From assembly GCF_025345565.1 (NCBI RefSeq), contig NZ_CP054475.1, positions 2,386,448 through 2,450,447 of the forward strand: a stretch of DNA of 64,000 nt, in the 5' to 3' direction. This DNA comes from Thalassolituus hydrocarboniclasticus. Lineage in GTDB: Bacteria > Pseudomonadota > Gammaproteobacteria > Pseudomonadales > Oceanobacteraceae. Numbering within the stretch: the first letter of the stretch is position 1; each line of letters begins with the position of its first letter. Positions 40,992-49,271 of this stretch are shown piece after piece. The notes below the pieces were generated by a model. It was given only the letters and a program-made list of their open reading frames with translations. It did not search any database and was not told the DNA's origin. The position numbers were made by a program, and so were the translations under genes.

Positions 40992-41067
40992 TCCCCGATA
41001 GCTCAGTCGGTAGAGCAGTAGACTGTTAATCTATTGGTCGTTGGTTCAAGTCCAACTCGGGGAGCCA
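40992..41067 (+). tRNA. tRNA-Asn (GTT)
   Basis: 76 bases including encoded CCA. Acceptor TCCCCGA pairs with TCGGGGA; the anticodon loop CTGTTAA gives GTT; T-loop GGTTCAAGTCC is standard. Starts 20 bases after the -10 hexamer. Confidence 0.97.
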
Positions 41068-41076
41068 AACAGCATT

Positions 41077-41153
41077 CGGGGTATAGCGCAGTCTGGTAGC
41101 GCGCCTGCTTTGGGAGCAGGATGTCGGGAGTTCGAATCTCTCTACCCCGACCA
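41077..41153 (+). tRNA. tRNA-Pro (TGG)
   Basis: 77 bases including CCA. Acceptor CGGGGTA pairs with TACCCCG; the anticodon loop TTTGGGA gives TGG; T-loop GTTCGAAT is standard. It begins 9 bases after tRNA-Asn and shares its transcript. Confidence 0.97.
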
Positions 41154-41240
41154 TATTTACACTTTTAACACTTCCTTCTTTTCTTCTTCATACTTTTCCA
41201 TTAGCTTGTTTACTATTCATGTTAACTTGCGGGAATTGCT

Positions 41241-41468
41241 GTGAATTCTGTTGCTCAATCTGCCCATTATCCGGTCACCTGCCCTGCCTGCAACACCATC
41301 AATGCCAAACGTGCAGCCGAACTCCTTCAGAACAAAAGCCTTAATTGCCGCAAATGTGAACACACCATCGCCATGAACGAAAATCAGCTGAACAGCCTGC
41401 GCCGCACACTGGCCGATATGGCCAACTATCTGAGAGAAGGGCAAACACCGGCGACACACACCGATTAA
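41241..41468 (+). CDS. Small zinc-ribbon-like protein
   Basis: A 75-residue protein with two Cys pairs, CPAC (residues 14-17) and CRKC (36-39), spaced as a rubredoxin-like zinc ribbon, and a helical C-terminus. The GTG start follows GGGAATT. It lies 87 bases after tRNA-Pro with no terminator between, so it may be transcribed from the tRNA promoter. Family unknown; possible nucleic-acid or protein adaptor. I am fairly sure that it is coding because of the Cys pattern. Confidence 0.6.
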   Translation: MNSVAQSAHYPVTCPACNTINAKRAAELLQNKSLNCRKCEHTIAMNENQLNSLRRTLADMANYLREGQTPATHTD

Positions 41469-41528
41469 TACACAGGGCAGCCAATAGAAATAAAGAAGAG
41501 AAGGACGAGCGGAGAAAAACAGAAAAGC

Positions 41529-41550
41529 AGGTGCGGCATATACCGCACCT
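41529..41550 (-). terminator. Terminator after FKBP lipoprotein gene
   Basis: AGGTGCGG / CCGCACCT stem with a 6-base loop, followed on the minus strand by a T-rich GCTTTTCTGTTTTTC, 16 bases after the stop. Confidence 0.8.
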
Positions 41551-41565
41551 TACAACTGGCGTTAA

Positions 41566-42258
41566 TTACTTAACGATATCCAGCAGCTCAACCTCAAACA
41601 CCAGAGCGGAGTTTGCAGGAATACGCGGGCTTGGGCTACGTGCGCCGTAAGCCAGTTCAGCAGGAATATACAGCTTCCACTTATCACCCACTTTCATCAT
41701 CTGCAGCGCTTCTACCCAACCACGGATAACACCGGTAACCGGGAATTGTGCAGGCTCACCACGCTCAACAGAACTGTCAAATACAGTACCGTCAATCAGA
41801 GTGCCATGATAATGCACACGCACAGTATCAGAAGCTTCCGGCACTGGCTGGCCATCGGCCGCAGCAACCATAACTTCATACTGCAGACCAGATTCAGTCA
41901 CAGTCACATCTTTACGCTTGGCATTTTCAGCCAGGAAATCCTGACCCGCTTTAGCAGCAGCATCATTCAGTGCTTCCTGCTTCATGGTTTGCTCTTCACG
42001 GATTTTATCGAAAGCGGCTTTAATCACATCTTCACCGATGCGCGGCTCAGCATTTGCCAGAGCATCTTTGATGCCTGCAGCAATCGCATCGGCATTCATG
42101 TCGACTTCTTCGCGAGACAACTGACGACCAATATTAAGACCAACGCCATAGCTCGCCTGATCAACATGATTTTCTAACTTCACAGAGTCCTCCTGACCGC
42201 AACCGGCCAACAACAAAGCACCCAGAATGACCGCAGGTGCTGATTTAATCAGATTCAT
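41566..42258 (-). CDS. FKBP-type peptidyl-prolyl isomerase lipoprotein (FkpA/Mip-like)
   Basis: A 230-residue lipoprotein: signal peptide ending LLLAGC (Cys20 lipidated), N-terminal FKBP dimerisation domain (about 30-125, SYGVGLNIGRQLS), and a C-terminal FKBP domain with VRVHYHGTLIDGTVFDSS and IPAELAYG. It folds proline-containing proteins in the periplasm. The ATG at 42258 follows AAGGAA; the ORF can be extended to 42273 but the lipoprotein signal begins here. Confidence 0.93.
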   Translation of the reverse strand: MNLIKSAPAVILGALLLAGCGQEDSVKLENHVDQASYGVGLNIGRQLSREEVDMNADAIAAGIKDALANAEPRIGEDVIKAAFDKIREEQTMKQEALNDAAAKAGQDFLAENAKRKDVTVTESGLQYEVMVAAADGQPVPEASDTVRVHYHGTLIDGTVFDSSVERGEPAQFPVTGVIRGWVEALQMMKVGDKWKLYIPAELAYGARSPSPRIPANSALVFEVELLDIVK

Positions 42259-42376
42259 GAAAATTCCTTGCATGAGTTATCCAAGAGGCCAGTACACTAC
42301 TACAAGCCCGTAGCAATTCCTATGACAGCAAAAGCAATACGAAGTTTTTCCGCCCAAACAGAGAATCAAACCACAT

Positions 42377-42577
42377 TCAGCAGGCAAAATTACCGTTTTT
42401 AGCCCGCTGCTCGCATTCCCGCTTGATGTTTTTGCAGACCTGAATTTCAGCCTGAGACAGACCGGTTGCCATCTGACAACGATAATGGCGCTGGCGCAGT
42501 TCAGAATCCGGTATATTCCCCAACCCCTCACTGCAGCCCAACAAACTCAGAAACAACACACAGAAAAGAACTTTCAC
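42377..42577 (-). CDS. Small putative lipoprotein
   Basis: A 66-residue product with a lipoprotein signal (MKVLFCVLFLSLLGC, Cys15). The mature part holds four Cys, in ....RCQMATGL....VCKNIKRECEQ....FAC order, which could form disulfides. Start is GTG at 42577 with a TGGA site; a GTG at 42595 is an alternative. No recognised family. It lies 118 bases upstream of the FKBP gene on the same strand. Confidence 0.55.
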   Translation of the reverse strand: MKVLFCVLFLSLLGCSEGLGNIPDSELRQRHYRCQMATGLSQAEIQVCKNIKRECEQRAKNGNFAC

Positions 42578-42741
42578 AGCATTATCCAAATGCACATTTT
42601 GGCAAAGATTCGCACAGCATCACACCAGTGTCCAGCCACATGCCGCACATCAGCAATAACCTGATTTCCTTTCTGTAACACAATCAGGATAAAAGCAGGA
42701 TATAATCCGCCACAAATGAGAAAAATAAAGGAGATACCACC

Positions 42742-43578
42742 ATGCGGATGCTGATTATTCTGGCCTGCATACTCACACTGCAAGCCTGCTCCGGCCCTTC
42801 TAAAGAAGAACTGCGGCGCATGCAACTGCTGGAAGCACAGCGCGCAGAACAAGCCGCCCTCGCCGCTCAGAAAGAAGCTCAGGAACGTGAAATCCGCACC
42901 CGCCAGCGCCTCTCCGACGCACGCACAGCATGGCAAAAGAAAACCAAACTGAGTTCATCTCAGATTGACAACCTGTTTGGCCAAAATCCTGCAGCCGCCT
43001 TGTCATCCGATAAAATCTATTATGTTCAGTTCGATCTGCAGCCGGCCAAATATAACTACGGCCAGAATAAGCAGAGCTTCACCATTGTTGGTATGCGTAA
43101 TCTGCCAAACAGCGCCGTTTACGGGCCATTATTTCCCGATGAAAAAGCCCAGTATCAGCCAGGGCAGCTGGCCAAATCGGTACTGGAATTTGCACTGAAA
43201 GAAGAAACCGAAATTAACCGCATTGGCCAGGAAGTATTACGCGATCGCGGACAGCGCTGGGTAGCCGCAACTCTGAATTTTAAAAGCTACGACTCTCTGG
43301 TTAATCAGAACAACACCAGCAAGTGGTACTGGGAACCGGGCCTGTTTGACGACCTGTCCTGGAATATCACACCGGAAGCCGCCTACCCTTACACCTCAGA
43401 ACGCACCCTGACCCTGCAACTTGGCCTGCGCTTCTGCCTGCTGACCGACCGCTGCTACCTTGATTCCGATTACCGCAAACACCCGACCCATGCAGTACGC
43501 GCTGAAGTAATGAGCGTTTTGATCGCCAGCCATAAGAATGGTGACATTCTGGCCGAATTTATCCGTGAAAAAGAATAA
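42742..43578 (+). CDS. Uncharacterised lipoprotein with coiled coil
   Basis: A 278-residue protein with a lipoprotein signal ending LTLQAC (Cys16), a charged Ala/Glu/Gln-rich coiled-coil segment (about 20-65) and a C-terminal globular domain of about 200 residues with several aromatic clusters (WYWEPGLFDDLSW). AGGAGAT lies 10 bases before the ATG. No family recognised. It is divergent from the small lipoprotein, and a terminator follows. Confidence 0.75.
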   Translation: MRMLIILACILTLQACSGPSKEELRRMQLLEAQRAEQAALAAQKEAQEREIRTRQRLSDARTAWQKKTKLSSSQIDNLFGQNPAAALSSDKIYYVQFDLQPAKYNYGQNKQSFTIVGMRNLPNSAVYGPLFPDEKAQYQPGQLAKSVLEFALKEETEINRIGQEVLRDRGQRWVAATLNFKSYDSLVNQNNTSKWYWEPGLFDDLSWNITPEAAYPYTSERTLTLQLGLRFCLLTDRCYLDSDYRKHPTHAVRAEVMSVLIASHKNGDILAEFIREKE

Positions 43579-43604
43579 GTACGCAGAACAGCAAAACGAT
43601 GTAT

Positions 43605-43634
43605 AAAAAAAGCGGCCATAAGGCCGCTTTTTTT
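43605..43634. terminator. Bidirectional terminator
   Basis: AGCGGCC-ATAA-GGCCGCT with A6 before and T7 after; lies between the convergent 42742 lipoprotein and the 43669 outer-membrane gene. Confidence 0.92.
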
Positions 43635-43668
43635 ATGCTGACATATCAGCTCTTATCAGAAGCACTTA

Positions 43669-44421
43669 TCAGAAACCCAGTGCCAGAGAAGCACCAAAGT
43701 AAGCACCGGACACATCGAAATCGGTATCGATGTCAGCCAGGTCTTTATCGGCTTTCAGGTTAATGCTGCGGTAACCGGCTTCCAGACCGATATCCACAAC
43801 CGGTACCGGCAGATCGTAACCGATGCCGTAGCTGATATCGCTCAGCTTATTACCGCCCATACCGATGTAGTTAATATCGGCTGACGCATACAGGCCAAAT
43901 GGGCTGTCGATTTTTACTTCACCGTAAACCAGCGGCATCACGAAATCGAGATCAACACTTTCATTAACACTGGTGGTTTTTCCGCTGACTTCTGCAACGC
44001 CATCAAACTGACGGGCAGTCAGACCAAAATTCACATCAACAAAAGGTACCGGCAGCGGCAGGCCCCAGTACAGGGTCAGATCAGAGTGGCTCAGATCCAG
44101 TTTACTGCTAACGTCTTCATTAAACGTCTGATCAGCAAACTGGGCGTTAATATTACCGTCACCTTCCAATTCCAGTGAGGTCTGCTTCAGCTTCAGGTTC
44201 GGAATAAACGGCAGCGGGTGTTCGAAGAACACAGTCAGCTGCTGACCGTTGTCAGAGTCGAGATTCAGGCCGTCTTTTTCAACCGAAACGCCTTCATCAA
44301 TCTGGCCACCGGCTTCAGCATTCCAGACACTGGCTTTGGCACCGACGGTAAAAAGTAAATCAGCTTGTGCGGCCACCGGCGTCATTGCCAGCAGAAACGC
44401 AGCGATTGCAGTCTTTTTCAT
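43669..44421 (-). CDS. TIGR04219-type outer-membrane beta-barrel protein
   Basis: A 250-residue protein with a signal peptide (cleavage after AAQA), many alternating amphipathic strands and a C-terminal Phe (GASLALGF), the outer-membrane barrel signature. KDGLNLDSDNGQQLTVFFEHPLPFIPNLKL fits the TIGR04219 family, of unknown function and probably lipid or small-molecule related. The promoter region is a purine-rich/pyrimidine-rich strand pair. Confidence 0.82.
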   Translation of the reverse strand: MKKTAIAAFLLAMTPVAAQADLLFTVGAKASVWNAEAGGQIDEGVSVEKDGLNLDSDNGQQLTVFFEHPLPFIPNLKLKQTSLELEGDGNINAQFADQTFNEDVSSKLDLSHSDLTLYWGLPLPVPFVDVNFGLTARQFDGVAEVSGKTTSVNESVDLDFVMPLVYGEVKIDSPFGLYASADINYIGMGGNKLSDISYGIGYDLPVPVVDIGLEAGYRSINLKADKDLADIDTDFDVSGAYFGASLALGF

Positions 44422-44599
44422 GGAGATATTCCCGTTCTTATGATTTATCCAGTCAACCGTCAGTGCGGCCGAGTACGGCTAGTTTGCCCGCAAATGGCGC
44501 GATTGCCAATTATTTGCGCTACAAGCAGGAAATACTTCACAAACAGAAGAGAAAAGCGGAAAAAGGAGAGAAAAGAGGGAATAAAAATAAAAGAAGTGA

Positions 44600-44632
44600 A
44601 TACTCTGCGCCAGCAGCAGCGACACAGAGTAT
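44600..44632 (-). terminator. Probable terminator after purC
   Basis: ATACTCTG / CAGAGTAT arms separated by 17 bases, then on the minus strand TCACTTCTTTTATTTTTATT. It lies 23 bases after the purC stop. Confidence 0.65.
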
Positions 44633-44654
44633 ATACCAGAGGTTTACCCGCTGA

Positions 44655-45365
44655 TCAGAAGGTTACGCCGATACGACGGCCCACTTCTTCATAGGCTTCA
44701 ACCACACCGCCCAGCCCCTGACGGAAACGGTCTTTATCCAGCTTCTCACGGGAGTCTTTATCCCACAGGCGGCAGCCGTCTGGTGAGAACTCGTCACCCA
44801 GCACCACTTCACCTTTAAACAGGCCGAATTCCAGCTTGGAATCAACCAGCAGCAGACCACCTTCAAGGAAAATCTGCTTCAGCACATCGTTCACTTTAAA
44901 GGTCAGCTCTTTCATGCGCGCCAGATGCTGGTCTTCGACCCAGCCAAAAGAACGGGCGTGGTATTCATTGACCATAGGGTCGCCCAGCGCATCGTTTTTC
45001 AGAAACAGTTCAAAGGTTGGCGGAACCAGATCGATACCTTCTTCCACACCCAGACGACGGCACAGAGAACCTGCGGCGATATTACGCACCACACACTCCA
45101 GCGGAATCATATCCAGACGCTTAACCAGCGCATCGGTATCCGACAACAGACGTTCAAAGTGCGTCGGAATACCCGCCTCAGCCAGCTTGGTCATGATGTA
45201 GGCGTTGAACTTATTGTTCACCATACCTTTACGGTCCAGCTGCTCGACCTTCTTGCCATCGAAAGCGGAAGTATCGTTGCGGAACTCCAGCACCATGTAG
45301 TCCGGATCGTCAGTGGTATACACAGACTTCGCCTTACCTGAGTAGAGTAATTCACGCTTTTCCAT
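44655..45365 (-). CDS. purC: SAICAR synthase
   Basis: A 236-residue enzyme joining CAIR and aspartate in de novo purine synthesis. The ATP-grasp-like start [16 protein letters not shown], the [12 protein letters not shown] loop, VRNIAAGS and LVDSKLEFG motifs are all present, and length matches the family. It follows the MBL-fold gene by 48 bases on the minus strand, completing the dapA-bamC-MBL-purC order. Confidence 0.98.
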   Translation of the reverse strand: MEKRELLYSGKAKSVYTTDDPDYMVLEFRNDTSAFDGKKVEQLDRKGMVNNKFNAYIMTKLAEAGIPTHFERLLSDTDALVKRLDMIPLECVVRNIAAGSLCRRLGVEEGIDLVPPTFELFLKNDALGDPMVNEYHARSFGWVEDQHLARMKELTFKVNDVLKQIFLEGGLLLVDSKLEFGLFKGEVVLGDEFSPDGCRLWDKDSREKLDKDRFRQGLGGVVEAYEEVGRRIGVTF

Positions 45366-45413
45366 GGGGTTCTCCGAGGATGATCTTAAATTGTGGATCT
45401 TAAAAACCGGTTA

Positions 45414-46175
45414 CTAAAGCTGCCGCCAGTCGGATACCTGATCCTGCTGCAGCAAAGATACTTCATGCGGCGCGCACTGCAGCGCCTGTGACAGTGTCTG
45501 ACAAACCAGAGCACGGTCGTTATTTTTTTCACTGATATGGCCTGCGGTTACATGCTGTAGTCCGTCCCACTGCACGCGACTGATCAGCTCAGCACACTGC
45601 TGATTACTCAGATGACCGAAATTACCAGCCACTCTGGCGCGCAGACTGGGTGGATAAGGACCATTCTGCAACATCAGCGGGTCGTGATTGGCTTCAATCT
45701 GCAAGGCATGGCAGCGCTGATAAACATTCACAATATGCGGTGTTAGCGAACCCAGATCCGACAATACACCAAGACGTTTTTCCGCACTGTTTTCCAGTAC
45801 AAACTGCAGCGGTTCTTCCGCATCGTGGGGAACCACAACCGGCAACACCGCCAGACCACCTACACTGGTTACCTGATCTGAGCTGATGCAACGCCAGAGC
45901 GGATGTTCCGTCCATTCCATTTTGCGCGCGGTACCAAAGGATGCATAAAACGGAATATTCAGCGTTTCACATAACGCTGCCACGCCCTTGGCATGATCAC
46001 TGTGCTCATGGGTAACAAACACACCATCCAGCTGGCGCGGATCAATGCCTGACTCCTGCAGACGCAGCAGAATGTTTTTACGGTTAAAGCCGCAGTCAAT
46101 CAGCACTCCACGGTCATTTTGCAAAACAATGGTGGCATTGCCGCGACTGCCACTGCCCAAAGATGCGTATCTCAC
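45414..46175 (-). CDS. MBL-fold metallohydrolase (YycJ-like)
   Basis: A 253-residue metallo-beta-lactamase-fold protein with THEHSDH (HxHxDH) near residue 55 and GSGSRGNATIV at the start, as in YycJ/WalJ-type proteins. Late His in AGHISEKNND and Asp in LSDLGSL complete the metal site. Proposed roles in this group are nuclease or phosphodiesterase activity. Its start overlaps the bamC stop by 4 bases. Confidence 0.87.
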   Translation of the reverse strand: MRYASLGSGSRGNATIVLQNDRGVLIDCGFNRKNILLRLQESGIDPRQLDGVFVTHEHSDHAKGVAALCETLNIPFYASFGTARKMEWTEHPLWRCISSDQVTSVGGLAVLPVVVPHDAEEPLQFVLENSAEKRLGVLSDLGSLTPHIVNVYQRCHALQIEANHDPLMLQNGPYPPSLRARVAGNFGHLSNQQCAELISRVQWDGLQHVTAGHISEKNNDRALVCQTLSQALQCAPHEVSLLQQDQVSDWRQL

Positions 46176-46822
46176 TTTTCCAGCTGGGCTTTAATCTCGT
46201 TCAGCACATCAGCCGTTATGGCTTCGCCGGCCAGATTATCAGCATCAGTCAACAGTGACAGATACACCCCCTGACGGGCACGGTTCATCTTCAGCAGATA
46301 GGTTTCGGTCACGATATTGTCATTACCCCAGAAGCGATCCCACCAGCTCAGCTGCACGGCATCATTACGGGTTTTCATTTCCAGATAATAAGTACCGGTA
46401 CTGCGGTTAAGGTCGGTCAGCTTCAGATCTGAAGCACTCAGAGCTTCCGTAACCGCCGCCCAGGCACTGGCAAAACCACCGTCCATACGCAGAATCTGAG
46501 TGCCGGCGCCATCTTTATCCAGACGCGGATTCAGTGCCTCAGAACGGTATTCATTCAGCGAGGCAACACCATCGGCCTCTTCATCTTCCGCAATATAACG
46601 CTGCGGCTGCGGGGTCTCGAATGAAGACGGTTTGTCCGGTGTCACCGGTAAAGCCGGGATGGCATAGGCATCAGATGTTACCAGACGGATGTCCTGCTCC
46701 GTGCGGGTTGGCGCCTGCTCTTCTGCATCCAGATAATCCATCGCACGATCGCGGAAAGTATCACCGAACATCCAGCTGCAACCGGACAGCATAACAACGG
46801 CTGGCAACAATAAAATACGCAT
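46172..46822 (-). CDS. bamC: Outer-membrane assembly lipoprotein BamC (short form)
   Basis: A 216-residue lipoprotein (signal ending MLSGC, Cys15) of the NlpB/BamC family, a part of the Bam complex. One helix-grip domain is seen (about 115-216, MDGGFASAWAAVTEALSASDLKLTDLNRSTGTYYLEM). E. coli BamC has about 344 residues with two such domains; here there is room for one only. The start at 46822 is set by the lipobox. It follows dapA by 13 bases, the classical gene order. Confidence 0.87.
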   Translation of the reverse strand: MRILLLPAVVMLSGCSWMFGDTFRDRAMDYLDAEEQAPTRTEQDIRLVTSDAYAIPALPVTPDKPSSFETPQPQRYIAEDEEADGVASLNEYRSEALNPRLDKDGAGTQILRMDGGFASAWAAVTEALSASDLKLTDLNRSTGTYYLEMKTRNDAVQLSWWDRFWGNDNIVTETYLLKMNRARQGVYLSLLTDADNLAGEAITADVLNEIKAQLEK

Positions 46823-46835
46823 GCAATCGCCTGCT

Positions 46836-47711
46836 TTAAATGAGTTCAAGAGCGGCCAGAGACAGCTCGACTTTTGGCTTGTAACGCTCATCCAGTTCAA
46901 CCAGCGGCAAACGGATACCACGACCCATCAGCCCCATTTTGTGCAGAGCCCATTTCACCGGAATCGGGTTGGCTTCACAGAACATGGCGTTGTGCAGATT
47001 CATCAGACGCTCATTCAGCGCTTTCGCTTCCGCCGCCTGACCATCCAGCGCCAGCATGCACAGCTGATGCATTAAAGCCGGTGCCACGTTGGCCGTTACC
47101 GAAATATTGCCTTTACCGCCCAGCAGGATCAGCTCATAAGCCGTAGCGTCATCACCGGAATAGACCGCCATACGGTCTCCTACCAGTTCAATGACTTTAC
47201 GCGCCCGCTCCAGATCGCCGGTCGCTTCTTTCACGGCCACAATCTGCTCAACATCCGCCAGTGCCGCAATGGTTTCCGGCAGCATGTCACAGGCGGTACG
47301 GCCTGGTACGTTGTACAGAATCTGCGGAATATCGACGGCCGCAGCAATGGCCTCGTGGTGCTTGATCAGGCCGCGCTGTGGTGGTTTGTTGTAATACGGA
47401 GTCACCAGCAGACAGGCATCGGCACCCAGGTTTTTCGCTTCCTGAGTCAGCTCAATCGCTTCTGAGGTTGAGTTGGCACCGGTGCCGGCAATGATCGGAC
47501 GACGACCAGCAGTGACTTTAACCACACGCTCAATCACCGCGCAGTGCTCTTCTGTGCTCAGGGTTGCCGACTCGCCGGTTGTGCCCACGGCAACAATCGC
47601 GTCGGTGCCCTGTTTGATGTGGAACTCCACCAGTCCGTCCAGACTTTCCCAATCCACACTGCCATCAGCGTGCATAGGGGTTACCAAAGCCACAATACTG
47701 CCGGTAATCAT
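46836..47711 (-). CDS. dapA: 4-Hydroxy-tetrahydrodipicolinate synthase
   Basis: A 291-residue TIM-barrel aldolase condensing pyruvate with aspartate semialdehyde in lysine and diaminopimelate synthesis. [18 protein letters not shown] (catalytic Tyr) and VAVKEATGD (Schiff-base Lys) are present. First gene of dapA-bamC-MBL-purC. Confidence 0.98.
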   Translation of the reverse strand: MITGSIVALVTPMHADGSVDWESLDGLVEFHIKQGTDAIVAVGTTGESATLSTEEHCAVIERVVKVTAGRRPIIAGTGANSTSEAIELTQEAKNLGADACLLVTPYYNKPPQRGLIKHHEAIAAAVDIPQILYNVPGRTACDMLPETIAALADVEQIVAVKEATGDLERARKVIELVGDRMAVYSGDDATAYELILLGGKGNISVTANVAPALMHQLCMLALDGQAAEAKALNERLMNLHNAMFCEANPIPVKWALHKMGLMGRGIRLPLVELDERYKPKVELSLAALELI

Positions 47712-47795
47712 TGAGCTCTACTCCAAAATATCCGCCCGGAACGGGCGCAGAAAAACAAAGGCGCAAGTCTACTGATGCAAGGGATTGGTGACAAG

Positions 47796-48866
47796 TCAGA
47801 CGCAGTCACTATCGCTTACTCTGTTATCGGGCCAGGCCTGCAAAACCGCTTTAAACAGGGTTGCCAGCGGGATTGCAAAAAACACACCCCAGAATCCCCA
47901 CAGCCCGCCAAACACCAGCACCGCCACAATAATCGCCACCGGATGCAGGTTGACCACTTCAGAAAACAACAACGGCACCAGCACATTGCCATCCAGTGCC
48001 TGAATAATGCCGTACACCACCATCAGCCAGATAAAGTCGTTGGTCCAGCCCCACTGCACGTAACCCACCAGAGCAATCGGAATGGTGACCACCGCAGCGC
48101 CGATATAAGGCACCAGTACCGACAAACCCACCGCAATGGCCAGCAGCGCCGCATAGTTCACGCCCAGAATCAGAAAAGCCACATAGGTGACACCACCGAC
48201 GATAACAATTTCCAGCACCTTACCGCGGATATAGTTGGCAATCTGTACATCCATTTCAGACCAGATGCGGTTCAGTAATTGCCGGCGCTGCGGTAAAAAT
48301 GCCGTACACCAGGAAAGAATCTGATCAGAGTCTTTCAACAGAAAGAACACCAGAATCGGCACCAGTACGCAGTAAATCAGTACCGCCATAACCCCGGTAA
48401 TCCCGGTGATGGAAAAACTTACGGCAAATTGCCCGACTGACGCCAGTTCATCACCAATCTGCTTGGTCCAGACTTTCACCTGATCGACCGATACCAGATC
48501 CGGATACTGCTGTGGAAGCAGCATCAGAAGCTCCTGTCCCTTACTGGCCATACGCGGCAATTCATAAAAAAACTGCGTCAGCTGCTGCCAGGTGGCGGGC
48601 AGAATAATCAGCAACAGCAGCATCAGTACGCCAACAAACAACATAAAGACCAGTATCGTCGCACCGAGATGACCCAACCCCCGGCGCTTACAGTAATTCA
48701 TTGTCCCCTGTAACAGATACGCCAGCACGATGGCTGTCAGGAACGGTGCCAGCACCTTGCCCAGCGTAATAATGACCAGCAATACCGCCGTAATAAGCAA
48801 TAACAACAGCAGCGCTTCTTCATCAGAAAAATAGCGGTCAATCCAGCGCCGGAATACCTTAATCAT
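47796..48866 (-). CDS. AI-2E / PerM family membrane protein
   Basis: A 356-residue inner-membrane protein with about eight hydrophobic segments. GVNYAALLAIAVGLSVLVPYIG and a late WGVFFAIPLATLFKAVL are characteristic of the AI-2E transporter (PerM) family, whose members export small molecules or sodium. The start at 48866 (MIKVFRRWIDRYF) is preferred to 48935. It follows the TusA-like gene by 4 bases, as in Pseudomonas. Confidence 0.9.
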   Translation of the reverse strand: MIKVFRRWIDRYFSDEEALLLLLLITAVLLVIITLGKVLAPFLTAIVLAYLLQGTMNYCKRRGLGHLGATILVFMLFVGVLMLLLLIILPATWQQLTQFFYELPRMASKGQELLMLLPQQYPDLVSVDQVKVWTKQIGDELASVGQFAVSFSITGITGVMAVLIYCVLVPILVFFLLKDSDQILSWCTAFLPQRRQLLNRIWSEMDVQIANYIRGKVLEIVIVGGVTYVAFLILGVNYAALLAIAVGLSVLVPYIGAAVVTIPIALVGYVQWGWTNDFIWLMVVYGIIQALDGNVLVPLLFSEVVNLHPVAIIVAVLVFGGLWGFWGVFFAIPLATLFKAVLQAWPDNRVSDSDCV

Positions 48867-48870
48867 GCCC

Positions 48871-49113
48871 TCAGGCTCCTTTTTTAATCCAGAACTGATA
48901 GCAACCATCGACATCGGAAGCGGCCACCAGTTCATTATTGGTCATTGCAATATATTTACGGATATCACGCCACGAACCGGCATCGGTTGCCGTCACCCAC
49001 AACACCTCACCGGCCGCCAGCGTCTTCAGCGCCAGCTTGGTTTTTAACAGTGGCAACGGGCATTCCAGTCCGGATGCATCCAGAGCCTGATGATATTGGT
49101 TTGAATTAGACAC
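48871..49113 (-). CDS. tusA: TusA/SirA-family sulfur carrier
   Basis: An 80-residue protein with the family motif GLECPLPLLKTK, whose Cys carries a persulfide. TusA proteins pass sulfur for tRNA thiolation or molybdenum cofactor synthesis. The GTG at 49113 follows AAAGGCG; the frame stays open to 49200 without similarity. It is divergent from bepA. Confidence 0.88.
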   Translation of the reverse strand: MSNSNQYHQALDASGLECPLPLLKTKLALKTLAAGEVLWVTATDAGSWRDIRKYIAMTNNELVAASDVDGCYQFWIKKGA

Positions 49114-49271
49114 AGCGCACGCCTTTTGCCAAACTGAAGCTTCATTATATACGGATGTCTGCTGATAACGCCTGCACAGGAAATTGCAGTTCGGCGACAA
49201 TGATTCATCAGAACCTGCTGAACTCCTTTCCTCTGGCGGGTCTAACGCAAATCAACATCAGGAATCCGGGC

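Noticed and set aside
42574-42936. 120-codon open frame on the minus strand
   Set aside because: Antisense to the start of the 42742 lipoprotein, which has a proper signal and ribosome site.
48871-49200. Longer TusA-like start at 49200
   Set aside because: The extra 29 residues have no family similarity and would overlap the bepA leader; the GTG at 49113 has a ribosome site.
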